A DNA stretch of 64,000 nucleotides, taken from an uncultured Cohaesibacter sp. (lineage in GTDB: Bacteria; Pseudomonadota; Alphaproteobacteria; Rhizobiales; Cohaesibacteraceae). The stretch is from NCBI RefSeq assembly GCF_963678225.1, contig NZ_OY782763.1:248001-312000 (forward strand), read 5' to 3'. Shown here in pieces: positions 1 to 10,852 of the stretch (positions are counted from its first letter, which is position 1; every line of letters begins with the position of its first letter). Position numbers and translations under genes: made by a program. The notes under the pieces were generated by a model that was given only the letters and a program-made list of their open reading frames with translations, did no database searches and was not told where the DNA came from.

Positions 1-1
1 T

Positions 2-85
2 CGCCAGCGCATCTTGCGGCTGCGGTACGAGCTTCTCGATCTGACCGGCAGCCCACACGCCGCGGGCATAACACCTCACACTTAA
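2..85 (+). CDS. Possible 3' end of an upstream gene
   Basis: The first 27 codons of frame 2 are open and end at a TAA at 83-85. Codon choice (CGC, CAG, ATC, CTG, GAG, GGC) looks like coding sequence, so this may be the tail of a gene entering from outside the window. The peptide is too short to assign to a family. It lies just ahead of xthA on the same strand. Confidence 0.3.
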   Translation, partial: RQRILRLRYELLDLTGSPHAAGITPHT

Positions 86-116
86 CCATAAATGCCCATC
101 AGCAAAGAGGCCACCC

Positions 117-908
117 ATGCGCATCGCCACCTGGAACATCAACGGCATCAAGGCTCGTCATCCCAACCTGTTAAGGTGGCTGGAAGAAGAAAAGCCGGAC
201 ATTGCCTGCCTGCAAGAGATCAAGTCCGTCGATGAAGCCTTTCCGCGCGCAGACATCGAAGCACTGGGCTATAACGTGGAAACTCACGGCCAGAAGAGTT
301 TCAATGGCGTGGCGCTTCTATCCCGCCTGCCCTTTGAAGAGGTCAATCGCGGCCTGCCCGGCGACGATGAAGACGAGCAGGCCCGTTTTATCGAGGGCAT
401 TTTCTCAACCGACAAAGGGCCACTGCGCGTCGTGAGCCTCTATTTGCCGAACGGTAATCCGGTAGAGACAGAGAAATATCCCTACAAGCTGAACTGGATG
501 CGCAGGCTCATCGCCTGGTCAAAAGAACGCCTCACACTTGAGGAAGCTTTTGTTCTTTCCGGCGACTATAATGTCATCCCGACGGCGGATGATGTGCACG
601 ATCATGATGCCTGGTGGGGCGACGCCCTATATCGCACCGAAACGCTTGAGCTGTTCAGGGAGTTAAAGGCGCTTGGCCTTACCGAAGCCTTCCGCGCCTG
701 TAATGGCACACCGCACCAATATTCCTTTTGGGATTATCAGGCAGGCGCCTGGCCGCGCAATCGCGGCATTCGCATCGACCATCATCTGCTCTCGCCAGAG
801 GCGGCAGACATGCTCAAGGCGTGCGAAATCCAGAAAGATACCCGAGATTGGGAAAAACCATCAGATCATGTGCCGGTCATGATGACGCTGAATTGTTCCC
901 AGTCATAG
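117..908 (+). CDS. xthA: Exodeoxyribonuclease III
   Basis: This is a 263-residue AP endonuclease and 3'-5' exonuclease of the exonuclease III / endonuclease-exonuclease-phosphatase family, which cuts DNA at abasic sites in base excision repair. The visible family motifs are the N-terminal TWNINGIKAR, the metal ligand Glu34 in LQEIK, Asp150 and Asn152 in SGDYNV, a RIDHHL motif near residue 220, and the C-terminal SDHVPV with catalytic His251. The length is normal for the family and no domain is missing. It appears to be a single gene, converging with exoR. A TTAACCAT octamer lies at 82-89, just upstream of the start. Confidence 0.95.
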   Translation: MRIATWNINGIKARHPNLLRWLEEEKPDIACLQEIKSVDEAFPRADIEALGYNVETHGQKSFNGVALLSRLPFEEVNRGLPGDDEDEQARFIEGIFSTDKGPLRVVSLYLPNGNPVETEKYPYKLNWMRRLIAWSKERLTLEEAFVLSGDYNVIPTADDVHDHDAWWGDALYRTETLELFRELKALGLTEAFRACNGTPHQYSFWDYQAGAWPRNRGIRIDHHLLSPEAADMLKACEIQKDTRDWEKPSDHVPVMMTLNCSQS

Positions 909-944
909 GCGTTGCAAAAGAAGAAAGGCCAAAGCGGCGGACAA

Positions 945-1760
945 TCAGTTTCCGCCGCTATCCAGCCATTCATTGGCCAAAGACACGGCCTTTTTCCGCG
1001 TGGAATCATCAGCCAGTGCAAAAGCGGCTTCCTGACGATCCAGCACTTCCGGGTTCGTTGAATCCAGTATCCGAGCAATCGTCAGCCACTTGAGCCCGTT
1101 GACCGGCTGCTGCGGCAGAATACTCCCTTCAAGAAGCAATTCACCCAACTCTAGCTGAGCACCAATATGCCCCTTGCGGGCGGCCTTGCTCAACCAGCGC
1201 GCAGCCATTTTGGGCTCTATCTTGCCATCGGACTTATCCAGATAAGACATCGCCAAATGATATTGCGCATCCGGATCGCGAAAATAGGACGCGGCATATT
1301 GCAGAAAATCGCGTGCCTTTCCCGGATTGGGGGCCAGTTTGCCCTTAATGCCAGTGCGCACAAATGCGCTCAGCTTCACAATGGCATTTGAAACATAGCG
1401 CGCTTCAACAGAGCCCGGCTGCGCATCCCCATACCGTCGCACAATGCCATTGAACAGATCAAAAGCCTGGCTGGGATCCTTGACGACCCCATCCCCTTCT
1501 TCATACATCCGCCCCAGCTTCCACTGAGACGCCATATGGCCATTGTGCGCCGCATAGGTCAAAGCCTGCACAGCGGTGGACTTGTTGCCAAATTTGTAGG
1601 CTTGCGCGCCGAAGCGAAACGCTTCATCGGGACTGGCTTGCCCTTCTTCGATCGTGCGGGGATCAAAGGCATTGGCAGGCAAACTCCCCACGGCTCCAAA
1701 CAAACCGATAAGGGTCAAAGTCTGCAATAGATTTACCGCAAAACTTGTTTGACGCTTCAT
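945..1760 (-). CDS. exoR: ExoR-like periplasmic regulator with Sel1 repeats
   Basis: The 271-residue product has an N-terminal signal peptide (hydrophobic stretch of about residues 8-30 ending in ANAFD). It is followed by Sel1-like (TPR-type) helical repeats such as HMASQWKLGRMYEEGDGV, DAQYHLAMSYL and GAQLELGELLLEG. Length, signal peptide and repeat layout match rhizobial ExoR, the periplasmic protein that binds and holds back the ExoS sensor kinase and so controls ChvI-dependent exopolysaccharide, motility and acid response. The ExoS/ChvI genes are not in the window. The assignment is from remembered family sequence. A generic Sel1-repeat protein is the alternative, but the match along the full length favours ExoR. 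Confidence 0.8.
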   Translation of the reverse strand: MKRQTSFAVNLLQTLTLIGLFGAVGSLPANAFDPRTIEEGQASPDEAFRFGAQAYKFGNKSTAVQALTYAAHNGHMASQWKLGRMYEEGDGVVKDPSQAFDLFNGIVRRYGDAQPGSVEARYVSNAIVKLSAFVRTGIKGKLAPNPGKARDFLQYAASYFRDPDAQYHLAMSYLDKSDGKIEPKMAARWLSKAARKGHIGAQLELGELLLEGSILPQQPVNGLKWLTIARILDSTNPEVLDRQEAAFALADDSTRKKAVSLANEWLDSGGN

Positions 1761-2222
1761 GACATACCACTTGCCTGCTCAGCACAAAGACCCTTAAGTC
1801 TCATCGCCTCACAGACCCAGTCTCCTGTTTACCCGGCCGCATCGCTCCCAATCGCCGGGCACTGTTTTAATATCGCTCTTCCCTGAGTGACTTATTTAAA
1901 TGAGATTTCTTGAAACCTATCAAAACCTCAAAAATGTCACTTCTGTGACGGGTTTTCATTAACTTTTATCTCTGCCCCGTTCAAGCTCATTCAAGCTGAC
2001 TCCATAATGTGGCTGAACACGGGCATAAGGCGTTAAGCGTTATGGTTAACGAATCCTTTTTCATACAGGCGTGTCTTTTCTGCAACGCCCTTAGCCCCGG
2101 ATTCCTGCGCAAGCCAGAAGCATAAGTAATTTTAACCATATTCCGATTTTCTATTCTGGCAGCTCATTTGAGGTTAATCTAATTGGCATAGTTTGAAATA
2201 AAGCCAACCAAGGGAGGGAAAA
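1761..2222. other. Divergent intergenic region between exoR and ppk2
   Basis: This 462-bp gap carries the promoters of two divergent genes and no convincing coding sequence. It contains two TTAACCAT-type octamers (reverse orientation at 2042-2049, forward at 2132-2139), the half-site used by the cell-cycle regulator CtrA in alphaproteobacteria. The first is embedded in a CGTTAA...TTAACG inverted repeat (2031-2051). The spacing is not that of a classic full CtrA site, so binding is only a possibility. Confidence 0.4.
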
Positions 2223-3266
2223 ATGCCTAAACCAGCCATAAAAGCCAAGGATGCCTCTCTCGACGAGACAGACGGCAAAACCGAAGATCTGGCAAAGCTG
2301 GAAGAAGTTCTTGTGCAAAGCCAGCCGGATGAACGCCTAGCTACAGCAACATCAGCAGCACCATTGTCCTCCGACGTCCAGCAAGAAGAACAAAAGCAGC
2401 GCCCTTCCATCTATGAATTACGCCACGATCCGAGCGAAATCCGCCGTGTCTTCGAGCATGGCGTCTATCCCTACAAGACCAAGATGAAACGCCAGACCTA
2501 CGAAAAGCAAAAAAGCCGCTTGCAAGTGGAGCTTCTCAAGGCACAGAAATGGGTCGAGGAATCCGGAGAGAAGGTCATTCTTCTGTTTGAAGGACGGGAC
2601 GCTGCTGGCAAGGGCGGTACCATCAAACGCTTCATGGAGCATCTCAACCCACGCACAGCAAGTGTTGTGGCACTCAACAAGCCAACAGACCGCGAGCGGA
2701 CCCAGTGGTATTATCAGCGCTATGTGGAGCATCTACCCGCTGCTGGCGAAATGGTCCTGTTTGACCGCTCCTGGTATAACCGCGCGGGCGTTGAGCGCGT
2801 CATGGGCTTTTGCTCACCGAGCGAGTATCTTGAATTCATGCGCCAGACACCAGAATTCGAACGTATGATCCGCCGCTCGGGTATTCGTCTGTTCAAATAC
2901 TGGTTCTCGGTAACGCAAGAAGAACAGCGCCGCAGATTTGCATCGAGGGAAACCGACCCACTCAAACAGTGGAAGCTCTCCCCGGTCGACAAGGCTTCTC
3001 TGGACAAATGGGATCAGTATACTGAGGCCAAGGAAGCCATGTTGTTCTATACCGATACGGCAGACGCTCCCTGGACAATCATCAAGTCCGATGACAAGAA
3101 GCGCGCACGCCTCAACTGCATGCAGCATTTTCTGGCGTCTCTGCCCTACCCCAACAAGGACCGCCATATCGTCCATGGCCCAGACCCGTTGATTGTGGGC
3201 AGTTCGGGGCAAGTGATCGGCAACGACGATCATATTCTGGGCAAAAGCCTCAGCCCCACAGACTGA
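2223..3266 (+). CDS. ppk2: Polyphosphate kinase 2 (PPK2 family)
   Basis: This 347-residue kinase moves phosphate between polyphosphate and nucleotides (usually polyP-driven GDP or ADP phosphorylation). The Walker A motif GRDAAGKGG is at about residues 124-132. The Walker B/lid-type segment LFDRSWYNRAGVE begins at about 179. TDPLKQWKLSP and the DDKKRARLNCMQHFL region near residue 300 complete the class I single-domain PPK2 pattern. The first 60 or so residues are acidic, Gln- and Ala-rich and likely disordered, making the protein slightly longer than the roughly 300-residue norm. The start follows AAGGGAGGGAAAA, a strong ribosome binding site. It is probably transcribed alone and ends at the bidirectional terminator at 3329-3354. 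Confidence 0.93.
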   Translation: MPKPAIKAKDASLDETDGKTEDLAKLEEVLVQSQPDERLATATSAAPLSSDVQQEEQKQRPSIYELRHDPSEIRRVFEHGVYPYKTKMKRQTYEKQKSRLQVELLKAQKWVEESGEKVILLFEGRDAAGKGGTIKRFMEHLNPRTASVVALNKPTDRERTQWYYQRYVEHLPAAGEMVLFDRSWYNRAGVERVMGFCSPSEYLEFMRQTPEFERMIRRSGIRLFKYWFSVTQEEQRRRFASRETDPLKQWKLSPVDKASLDKWDQYTEAKEAMLFYTDTADAPWTIIKSDDKKRARLNCMQHFLASLPYPNKDRHIVHGPDPLIVGSSGQVIGNDDHILGKSLSPTD

Positions 3267-3328
3267 GTTCTGCTGGCACGCACATGCCAAGCTGATAGCT
3301 GATGGCTGATGGCTGACACCAAACACAC

Positions 3329-3354
3329 AAAAGGCCGCATCATGCGGCCTTTTT
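3329..3354. terminator. Bidirectional intrinsic terminator
   Basis: An AAAGGCCGCAT / ATGCGGCCTTT hairpin is flanked by T-runs on both strands. It serves convergent ppk2 (plus) and the lipA-coq10 end of the minus-strand cluster. Confidence 0.85.
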
Positions 3355-3371
3355 CATATTCACCCGATACT

Positions 3372-3833
3372 CTAGGCAGCTGATCCGTAGATAAGATCGG
3401 CGCGCTGCTCAAAGGCGGACGTGAATTTCTTGAATGCCTTGTCAAACATCGTTCCCATCAAACCAGAGAGCATCCGGCTGCGGAATTCATAATCGATGTA
3501 AAACACCACATGACACGCCCCGGGCTCTCCTTCGATGGGCTCGAAGGTCCAACGGTTTTCCATATGCTTGAAAGGCCCGTCCAGATATTCGGCAACAATC
3601 TGGTTCTGATCCGGCAAGAGTGTCACCTTTGAGGTAAAACTCTCGCTGATCATCTTGTAAGCCACAACCATGTCCGCAACAAGGATGGCTCCTTGAGGCG
3701 TTTCCTTGCAACCACGGATATGGAGCGATTTGCAAAGCGGCACAAACTCGGGATAACGCTCGACATCGGCCACCAGCTTGAACATCGCTTCGGCAGAATG
3801 CTTCACTTTATGACGGGTCTGGAATTTTGGCAT
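3372..3833 (-). CDS. Coq10/RatA-type START-domain ubiquinone-binding protein
   Basis: The 153-residue product is a single polyketide-cyclase/START domain of the Coq10/RatA family. It begins PKFQTRHKVKHSAEAMFKLVAD and contains the family's VERYPEFVPLCK motif and a C-terminal amphipathic segment with SRMLSGLMGTMFDKAFKKF. Members bind coenzyme Q and support respiration. The E. coli relative was named RatA as a toxin, but that role is unlikely to apply here. I chose the ATG at 3833, which has GGAGA ten bases upstream. A TTG at 3851 in the same frame is possible. It follows lipA directly and is presumably cotranscribed with it, a common alphaproteobacterial arrangement. Confidence 0.88.
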   Translation of the reverse strand: MPKFQTRHKVKHSAEAMFKLVADVERYPEFVPLCKSLHIRGCKETPQGAILVADMVVAYKMISESFTSKVTLLPDQNQIVAEYLDGPFKHMENRWTFEPIEGEPGACHVVFYIDYEFRSRMLSGLMGTMFDKAFKKFTSAFEQRADLIYGSAA

Positions 3834-3851
3834 ATGGGCAAGGGTCTCCAA

Positions 3852-4835
3852 TCACTGACCAAGCTTGGTGCGACGAGCAGCTTTCAGCTTTTCGAAATCT
3901 TCCCCCGCATGATGGGAAGACCGCGTGAGTGGATTGGCCGAAACCATCAGGAAGCCTTTAGTGTAGGCAATGGTTTCATAGCCTTTGAATTCCTGCGGCG
4001 TCACGAATTTGATCACCGGGTGATGCTTCTTGCTCGGCTGCAAATACTGCCCGATGGTCAGGAAGTCCACATCGGCAACGCGCAGGTCATCCATCAACTG
4101 GAGCACTTCGTTACGCTCTTCACCAAGGCCAACCATAATGCCCGATTTGGTAAACATGGTCGGGTCCAGTTCCTTCACGCGCTGAAGCAGGCGAATGGAA
4201 TGGAAGTAGCGTGCACCTGGACGCACCTTGAGATAATTGGATGGAACCGTTTCAAGATTGTGGTTGAACACATCAGGCTTCGCCGCCACAACGGTTTCCA
4301 GTGCGCCTTCCTTGCGCAGGAAGTCCGGCGTCAGAACCTCGATGGTCGTTTCCGGTGAAGCATCGCGGATAGCGAGGATCACGTCAGCAAAATGTTGTGC
4401 ACCGCCATCTTCCAGATCGTCCCTGTCAACAGACGTGATCACCACATGCTTGAGGCCCATCTGAGCCACAGCACGGCCGGTATTTTCCGGCTCGTTTGGA
4501 TCAAGGGCATTGGGCATGCCGGTAGAAACATTGCAGAACGCGCAGGCACGGGTACAGATCTCACCCATGATCATGAAGCTGGCATGCTTGTGCGACCAGC
4601 ATTCACCCATATTCGGGCAACCGGCTTCTTCGCAGACCGTTACAAGCTTGTTCCCGCGAACAATGTCGAGGGTTTCCTTGTAAGCCTTGGAGCCCGGTGC
4701 TTTGACGCGGATCCAGTCCGGCTTTCTCTGGATCGGATTATCAGGCCGATGGGCCTTTTCGGGATGGCGGGGTCTGGCAGCCACCTTGCTCACGGTGTCT
4801 GCCTTGTTTGAAACGGTATCAATGATCGTAACCAT
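3852..4835 (-). CDS. lipA: Lipoyl synthase
   Basis: This 327-residue radical SAM enzyme inserts two sulfurs into octanoyl groups on lipoyl domains, here most obviously those of the pyruvate dehydrogenase subunits encoded upstream on the same strand. The auxiliary cluster cysteines are C68, C73 and C79 ([12 protein letters not shown]). The radical SAM cluster cysteines are C94, C98 and C101 (CTRACAFC). The C-terminal RSSHHAGED carries the serine that ligates the auxiliary cluster. The length is normal. The start ATG follows AGGAACC. Its position between lpd and the coq10-like gene suggests it belongs to the pyruvate dehydrogenase gene group. Confidence 0.97.
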   Translation of the reverse strand: MVTIIDTVSNKADTVSKVAARPRHPEKAHRPDNPIQRKPDWIRVKAPGSKAYKETLDIVRGNKLVTVCEEAGCPNMGECWSHKHASFMIMGEICTRACAFCNVSTGMPNALDPNEPENTGRAVAQMGLKHVVITSVDRDDLEDGGAQHFADVILAIRDASPETTIEVLTPDFLRKEGALETVVAAKPDVFNHNLETVPSNYLKVRPGARYFHSIRLLQRVKELDPTMFTKSGIMVGLGEERNEVLQLMDDLRVADVDFLTIGQYLQPSKKHHPVIKFVTPQEFKGYETIAYTKGFLMVSANPLTRSSHHAGEDFEKLKAARRTKLGQ

Positions 4836-4907
4836 TCAGGTTCCTCGTCATCCCTATAAAGTCTGGTTGATCAGCAATATCCAACCTTTAGAAGGCGGTC
4901 AAGCCGA

Positions 4908-5150
4908 TCAGGATCGAACTTTCTGATAGACAAACAGCACCAGAATTGCGCCGAGTGTCGCAATGATCGTGGTATCCAGAAACGCGTTATTGACGAAATG
5001 GATACCAAACTTTCCAGCAATAAAACCGCCGACAAATGCCCCGATCAGCCCCACAACAAGGTTTGTGAGCAAGCCATGATTGGAATCTGTCACTTTTTCA
5101 GCAATGAATCCGGCGATAATGCCGACAATAATCCAACCGATAAAACCCAT
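4908..5150 (-). CDS. GlsB/YeaQ/YmgE family small membrane protein
   Basis: The 80-residue, very hydrophobic protein has three membrane-spanning stretches rich in glycine (MGFIGWIIVGIIAGFIAEKV, LLTNLVVGLIGAFVGGFIAG and IIATLGAILVLFVYQ). This is the pattern of the transglycosylase-associated / GlsB stress-response membrane family. The molecular function of these proteins is not established, and several are induced by general stress. It sits alone between lpd and lipA on the same strand, with AGGTAG a few bases ahead of the ATG. Confidence 0.85.
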   Translation of the reverse strand: MGFIGWIIVGIIAGFIAEKVTDSNHGLLTNLVVGLIGAFVGGFIAGKFGIHFVNNAFLDTTIIATLGAILVLFVYQKVRS

Positions 5151-5241
5151 GTTCCTACCTCTTGATTAAAATATGCAAGCGGACCCCATATCCGTCCTCT
5201 TACATACATAGCATCTGTGAGAGGGCAATCAAGTTCCCTAA

Positions 5242-5271
5242 GCGGGGCAGACGATGATACGCCTGCCCCGC
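5242..5271 (-). terminator. Hairpin downstream of lpd
   Basis: GCGGGGCAG and CTGCCCCGC form a perfect 9-bp stem with a 12-base loop, just past the lpd stop on the minus strand. It lacks a strong T-run, so it may terminate weakly or protect the 3' end. Confidence 0.5.
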
Positions 5272-5325
5272 AACGCTCACCACGTAGCTTCAAATTGGAG
5301 GATCATTGGCCTATACGGCCCATAA

Positions 5326-6720
5326 TCACGTCTGGATCACACGACCATAAGCGTCGCGAACCGATTCCGGCATCATTTCCGAAAGGGTCGGATGCGGGAA
5401 GATGGTTTCCATCAGTTCTTCTTCAGTGGTCTCAAGCCCCATGGCAACACAGAAGCCCTGAATAAGCTCGGTCACTTCAGCACCAATCATGTGGGCGCCG
5501 AGCAACTGGCCAGTCTTCTTGTCAAAGATGGTCTTGATCATGCCTTCCGGTTCACCAAGCGCAATGGCCTTGCCGTTGGCGATGAATGGGAAGCGACCAA
5601 CGCGAACGTCGAGCCCTTTTTCCTTGCAGGCCTGTTCGGTGAGACCAACAGAGGAAACCTGCGGATGGCAATAGGTGCAACCCGGGATCGTGCTCTTGTT
5701 CATTGGATGAGGTTTGAGGCCTGCGATTTTCTCAACGCAAATGGTGCCTTCATGCTCGGCTTTGTGAGCCAGCATCGGAGGACCGGCCACGTCGCCAATC
5801 GCATAGACACCTTCAACATTGGTGCGACCATATTCGTCAATCACGATGCAGCCACGATCGGTTTTGATGCCAAGCTTTTCAAGGCCGAGATTCTCGATAT
5901 TGCCCTGAACGCCGACAGCAGAGATGATACGGTCAGCCTTGATGACTTCGGTCTTGCCACCTTTCTTCTCGATGGTAGCCTCGACATTGTTGCCGCCCTT
6001 CTTGACGCCCGTCACCTTGGCTTCGGTCAGGATCTTGATACCCTGCTTTTCAAGGGACTTGCGCGCCATACCGGAGATTTCGTCATCTTCGACCGGCAGG
6101 ATCTTCGGCATCATTTCAACGACCGTTACATCAGCACCCATGGTGTTGAAGAAGCTGGCAAATTCGATACCAATCGCGCCGGAGCCAACAACCAACAGGC
6201 TTTTCGGCATGATGTCCGGCTTGAGAGCGTTGAAATAGGTCCAGATCAGTTTCTGGTCTGGCTCAAGCCCCGGCAGAACGCGCGGACGAGCGCCGGTCGC
6301 CAGAATGATGTGCTTGGCCTTGTAGGTTCCAGCGTCATCACCGGAAACAGTGATCGAGCCTTTGCCTTCAAGAACAGCTTCACCCTTGATCACGGTGACC
6401 TTGTTCTTCTTCATCAGGAAGCCAACGCCTGTGTTCAGCTGCTTGGAAACGCCACGGGAGCGCTCGACAACCTTCTGCAGGTCAAAGCTTACGCCTTCAG
6501 CAGAAAGGCCATAATCCTTGGCATTCTGCATGAAGTGATAGATTTCTGCGGAACGAAGCAGAGCCTTGGTCGGGATGCAGCCCCAGTTAAGGCAGATGCC
6601 GCCCAGTTCGTTCTTTTCAACGATTGCCGTTTTGAGACCAAGCTGCGCCGAGCGAATGGCAGTCACATAACCACCGGGTCCAGAACCGACTATAATTACG
6701 TCAAATTCAGTCTGTGCCAT
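5326..6720 (-). CDS. lpdA: Dihydrolipoamide dehydrogenase (E3)
   Basis: This 464-residue FAD-dependent disulfide oxidoreductase reoxidises dihydrolipoamide on E2 and passes electrons to NAD. The FAD-binding GSGPGG is at residues 12-17. The redox-active pair is C43 and C48 (GGICLNWGCIPTK). A second nucleotide motif (VVGSGAIGIEFASF) lies near residue 207. The catalytic His443-Glu448 pair is in HPTLSEMMPES. It is the last structural gene of the pdhABC-lpd series, separated from pdhC by 149 bases containing a small hairpin, so its level may be set separately from E1/E2. Confidence 0.97.
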   Translation of the reverse strand: MAQTEFDVIIVGSGPGGYVTAIRSAQLGLKTAIVEKNELGGICLNWGCIPTKALLRSAEIYHFMQNAKDYGLSAEGVSFDLQKVVERSRGVSKQLNTGVGFLMKKNKVTVIKGEAVLEGKGSITVSGDDAGTYKAKHIILATGARPRVLPGLEPDQKLIWTYFNALKPDIMPKSLLVVGSGAIGIEFASFFNTMGADVTVVEMMPKILPVEDDEISGMARKSLEKQGIKILTEAKVTGVKKGGNNVEATIEKKGGKTEVIKADRIISAVGVQGNIENLGLEKLGIKTDRGCIVIDEYGRTNVEGVYAIGDVAGPPMLAHKAEHEGTICVEKIAGLKPHPMNKSTIPGCTYCHPQVSSVGLTEQACKEKGLDVRVGRFPFIANGKAIALGEPEGMIKTIFDKKTGQLLGAHMIGAEVTELIQGFCVAMGLETTEEELMETIFPHPTLSEMMPESVRDAYGRVIQT

Positions 6721-6826
6721 TTTGAAAATTCCTCTAAATCACCTCAGACCCCTCACCGAACTTGCAGGGCATCCCTCTCTTCCTTGAAAAAAGAAAAGCC
6801 GGAAAAACCGATTGTCCGGGAGCCGA

Positions 6827-6843
6827 TCGCGCCATCGGCGCGA
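6827..6843 (-). other. Intercistronic hairpin between pdhC and lpd
   Basis: TCGCGCC-ATC-GGCGCGA makes a 7-bp stem with a 3-base loop. On the minus strand a T-rich stretch follows only after a gap, so partial termination or mRNA processing is possible. Confidence 0.35.
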
Positions 6844-6869
6844 CCGGAAAAGTCAGGAGGCCGTCGGGA

Positions 6870-8219
<1,350 letters not shown>

Positions 8220-8231
8220 AATCTCTCTCCT

Positions 8232-9617
8232 TTAAGCGGTGTAGGTGACAGCTTTAACAGCACCAATCACCTCGGCAACGGTTGGCAGAGCCAGCTTTTC
8301 GAGGTTTGACGCGTAAGGCATCGGAACATCCTTGCCGCAAACGCGAGCAACCGGTGCGTCCAGATAATCGAACGCCTGATCCATCACGCGGAAAGCAACT
8401 TCCGAAGATGTAGAAGCCTGTGGCCAGCCTTCTTCAACAACGACACAGCGACCGGTCTTGATAACCGAGCGGATGATTGTTTCGGTATCCAGAGGACGGA
8501 TCGTACGCAGGTCGATGACCTCGGCTTCGATACCTTCTTTGGCCAATTCTTCAGCTGCATTGAGAGAATGCTGCATGCCCATGCCGAAGGAAACGATTGT
8601 TACATCCTTACCCTTACGAGCAATCTTGGCCTTGCCGAGAGGAACGATAAAATCATCAACATCAGGCACATCGAAGCTGTGACCATAGAGGATTTCGTTC
8701 TCAAGGAAGACAACAGGGTTGTCAGACCGGATTGCAGACTTGATGAGACCCTTATAGTCAGCAGCGCTGTAAGGATGCACAACAACAAGGCCAGGAACCT
8801 GGCTGTACCATGCGGTATAATCCTGAGAGTGCTGGGCAGCCACGCGGGCAGCAGCGCCGTTCGGACCACGGAACACGATCGGGTTGTGAATCTGGCCACC
8901 AGACATATAAAGTGTCTTGGCGGACGAGTTGATGATGTGGTCGATTGCCTGCATGGCGAAGTTGAAGGTCATGAATTCGACGATAGGACGCAGACCAGCC
9001 ATCGCAGCACCGGCAGCAAGACCGGTAAAGCCATGCTCGGTGATTGGCGTATCGATCACGCGGCGCTCACCGAATTCGTCCAGCATGCCCTGAGAAATCT
9101 TGTAGGCACCCTGATACTGGGCCACTTCTTCACCCATTAGGAAAACGTCGTCATCGCGGCGCATTTCCTCGACCATACCATCACGCAAAGCTTCACGAAC
9201 GGTCTGGGTTTTCATCGGCGTGCCTTCCGGCACTTCCGGCTCGTCTTCAACATCGGGCAACGTTACCGGTGCTTCGGATTTTGGCTCGGCCGGAACCGAA
9301 GCCGGTGCAGCAGGCGCTTCTTCAGCAGCCGGAGCAGCATCCGTGGAAACATTGTCCAGAGCAGAAGCATCTTCGCCTTCTTCGAGGATCAGGGCGATCA
9401 GTTCGTTGACTTTGACACCCTGGGTGCCTTCAGCAACGACGATCTTGCCAAGAGTGCCCTCTTCGACAGACTCAACTTCCATGGTGGCTTTGTCGGTTTC
9501 GATTTCTGCGATCACGTCGCCGATTTCGACCTTGTCACCTTCTTGCTTGACCCACTTGGCCAGATTGCCTTCTTCCATGGTTGGGGAGAGGGCCGGCATA
9601 AGTACTTTAATTGGCAT
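8232..9617 (-). CDS. pdhB: Pyruvate dehydrogenase E1 beta subunit with lipoyl domain
   Basis: The 461-residue protein fuses an N-terminal lipoyl domain (Lys43 in [10 protein letters not shown]) and an Ala/Pro/Glu linker to a normal E1-beta transketolase-like domain beginning around residue 135 ([19 protein letters not shown]). The beta domain contains the [12 protein letters not shown] and [16 protein letters not shown] motifs. The lipoylated E1-beta architecture is typical of alphaproteobacteria and gives the complex extra lipoyl arms. The lipoyl part is nearly the same sequence as that of the E2 encoded next door, which suggests shared ancestry or gene conversion between the two. It lies 17 bases after pdhA. 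Confidence 0.96.
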   Translation of the reverse strand: MPIKVLMPALSPTMEEGNLAKWVKQEGDKVEIGDVIAEIETDKATMEVESVEEGTLGKIVVAEGTQGVKVNELIALILEEGEDASALDNVSTDAAPAAEEAPAAPASVPAEPKSEAPVTLPDVEDEPEVPEGTPMKTQTVREALRDGMVEEMRRDDDVFLMGEEVAQYQGAYKISQGMLDEFGERRVIDTPITEHGFTGLAAGAAMAGLRPIVEFMTFNFAMQAIDHIINSSAKTLYMSGGQIHNPIVFRGPNGAAARVAAQHSQDYTAWYSQVPGLVVVHPYSAADYKGLIKSAIRSDNPVVFLENEILYGHSFDVPDVDDFIVPLGKAKIARKGKDVTIVSFGMGMQHSLNAAEELAKEGIEAEVIDLRTIRPLDTETIIRSVIKTGRCVVVEEGWPQASTSSEVAFRVMDQAFDYLDAPVARVCGKDVPMPYASNLEKLALPTVAEVIGAVKAVTYTA

Positions 9618-9634
9618 AATTCAATCCCTTCACC

Positions 9635-10678
9635 TTACAGAGGCATATAAATATCGGTCCAGAGTTCGGATTCATCCGGCTCAGGATTGGACTGTGCAAA
9701 GTCGGCAGCGTTGGAGACGACTGCGCGAATATCCTTATCGATGGACTTCAGCTCGTCTTCGGAAGCAAAACCACCATCAATCAGACGCTGACGCACCTGC
9801 TCGATCGGATCATGCTCATTACGCATTTTCTGCACTTCTTCCTTGGAACGATATTTCGCCGGGTCGGACATGGAGTGCCCGCGGTAGCGATAGGTGATCA
9901 TTTCGAGGATATAAGGCCCCTTGCCTTCGCGTGCCCATTCAATGGCGCGTTCAGCGGCAGCCATAACAGCGCGCACGTCCATGCCATCAACCTGCTCACC
10001 AGGGATGCCGAATGAAATACCGCGCTGGGAAAGATCTGTGTTGGATGAAGAACGCTCAACCGAGGTTCCCATGCCATATTTGTTGTTTTCGATCACGTAG
10101 ATCGCAGGCAGGTTCCACAGCTTCGCCATGTTGAAGCTTTCATAAACCTGACCCTGGTTGGATGCGCCGTCGCCCATATAAATAAAGGAGACATTGTCAT
10201 TGCCACGATACTGGTTGGCAAAAGCAAGGCCGGTGCCGATGGAGACCTGAGCCCCTACGATGCCGTGACCGCCGAAGAAATTCTTCTCGCGGCTGAACAT
10301 ATGCATCGAGCCGCCTTTACCCTTGGAGTAACCGTCTTTGCGGCCGGTCAATTCGGCCATCACCCCTTTGGGGTCCATATCACAGGCCAACATATGCCCG
10401 TGGTCACGATAAGAGGTTACCACCTGATCGCCGTCTTTGGATGCCATCTGCATGCCAACGACCACTGCTTCCTGTCCAATATAAAGGTGACAGAAGCCGC
10501 CGATCATGCCCATGCCATAAAGCTGGCCGGCTTTCTCTTCGAAACGGCGGATCAAAAGCATTTCACGATATGCGTGAAGTTCCTGATCCTTATCAAATTC
10601 TACAATTGTGCGATTAACCGGGGTGCGGGATGCCCCCTTCGCCGCCTTCTTGGCGGCGCTAGACGCGGATGCTGCCAT
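9635..10678 (-). CDS. pdhA: Pyruvate dehydrogenase E1 alpha subunit
   Basis: The 347-residue thiamine-diphosphate-binding subunit decarboxylates pyruvate together with E1 beta. The ThDP/Mg motif GDGASNQGQVYESFN is visible near residue 170. So are the FLxRRFEEKAGQLYG-type N-terminal motif and the YRYRGHSMSDPAKYR phosphorylation-loop segment. The first 25 residues are basic and Ala-rich and probably disordered. It is the first gene of pdhABC. The 170 bases upstream, between it and ftsB, would hold the operon promoter if the operon is separate. Confidence 0.96.
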   Translation of the reverse strand: MAASASSAAKKAAKGASRTPVNRTIVEFDKDQELHAYREMLLIRRFEEKAGQLYGMGMIGGFCHLYIGQEAVVVGMQMASKDGDQVVTSYRDHGHMLACDMDPKGVMAELTGRKDGYSKGKGGSMHMFSREKNFFGGHGIVGAQVSIGTGLAFANQYRGNDNVSFIYMGDGASNQGQVYESFNMAKLWNLPAIYVIENNKYGMGTSVERSSSNTDLSQRGISFGIPGEQVDGMDVRAVMAAAERAIEWAREGKGPYILEMITYRYRGHSMSDPAKYRSKEEVQKMRNEHDPIEQVRQRLIDGGFASEDELKSIDKDIRAVVSNAADFAQSNPEPDESELWTDIYMPL

Positions 10679-10852
10679 GTTGCTGCTCCCTAAAGCGTTT
10701 CCATGTATGTAAGATAATTTAGGGAGCTCTAATCTGCAATTGAAGATCGCGCGAGTAATCCACCGAAAAATAATTGTTAAAGTGTTGATTTTTATAACAG
10801 AAATCGACTTAACTTGATTTTGGTTAAAATAAATCTGTCACCCATATTTCAG

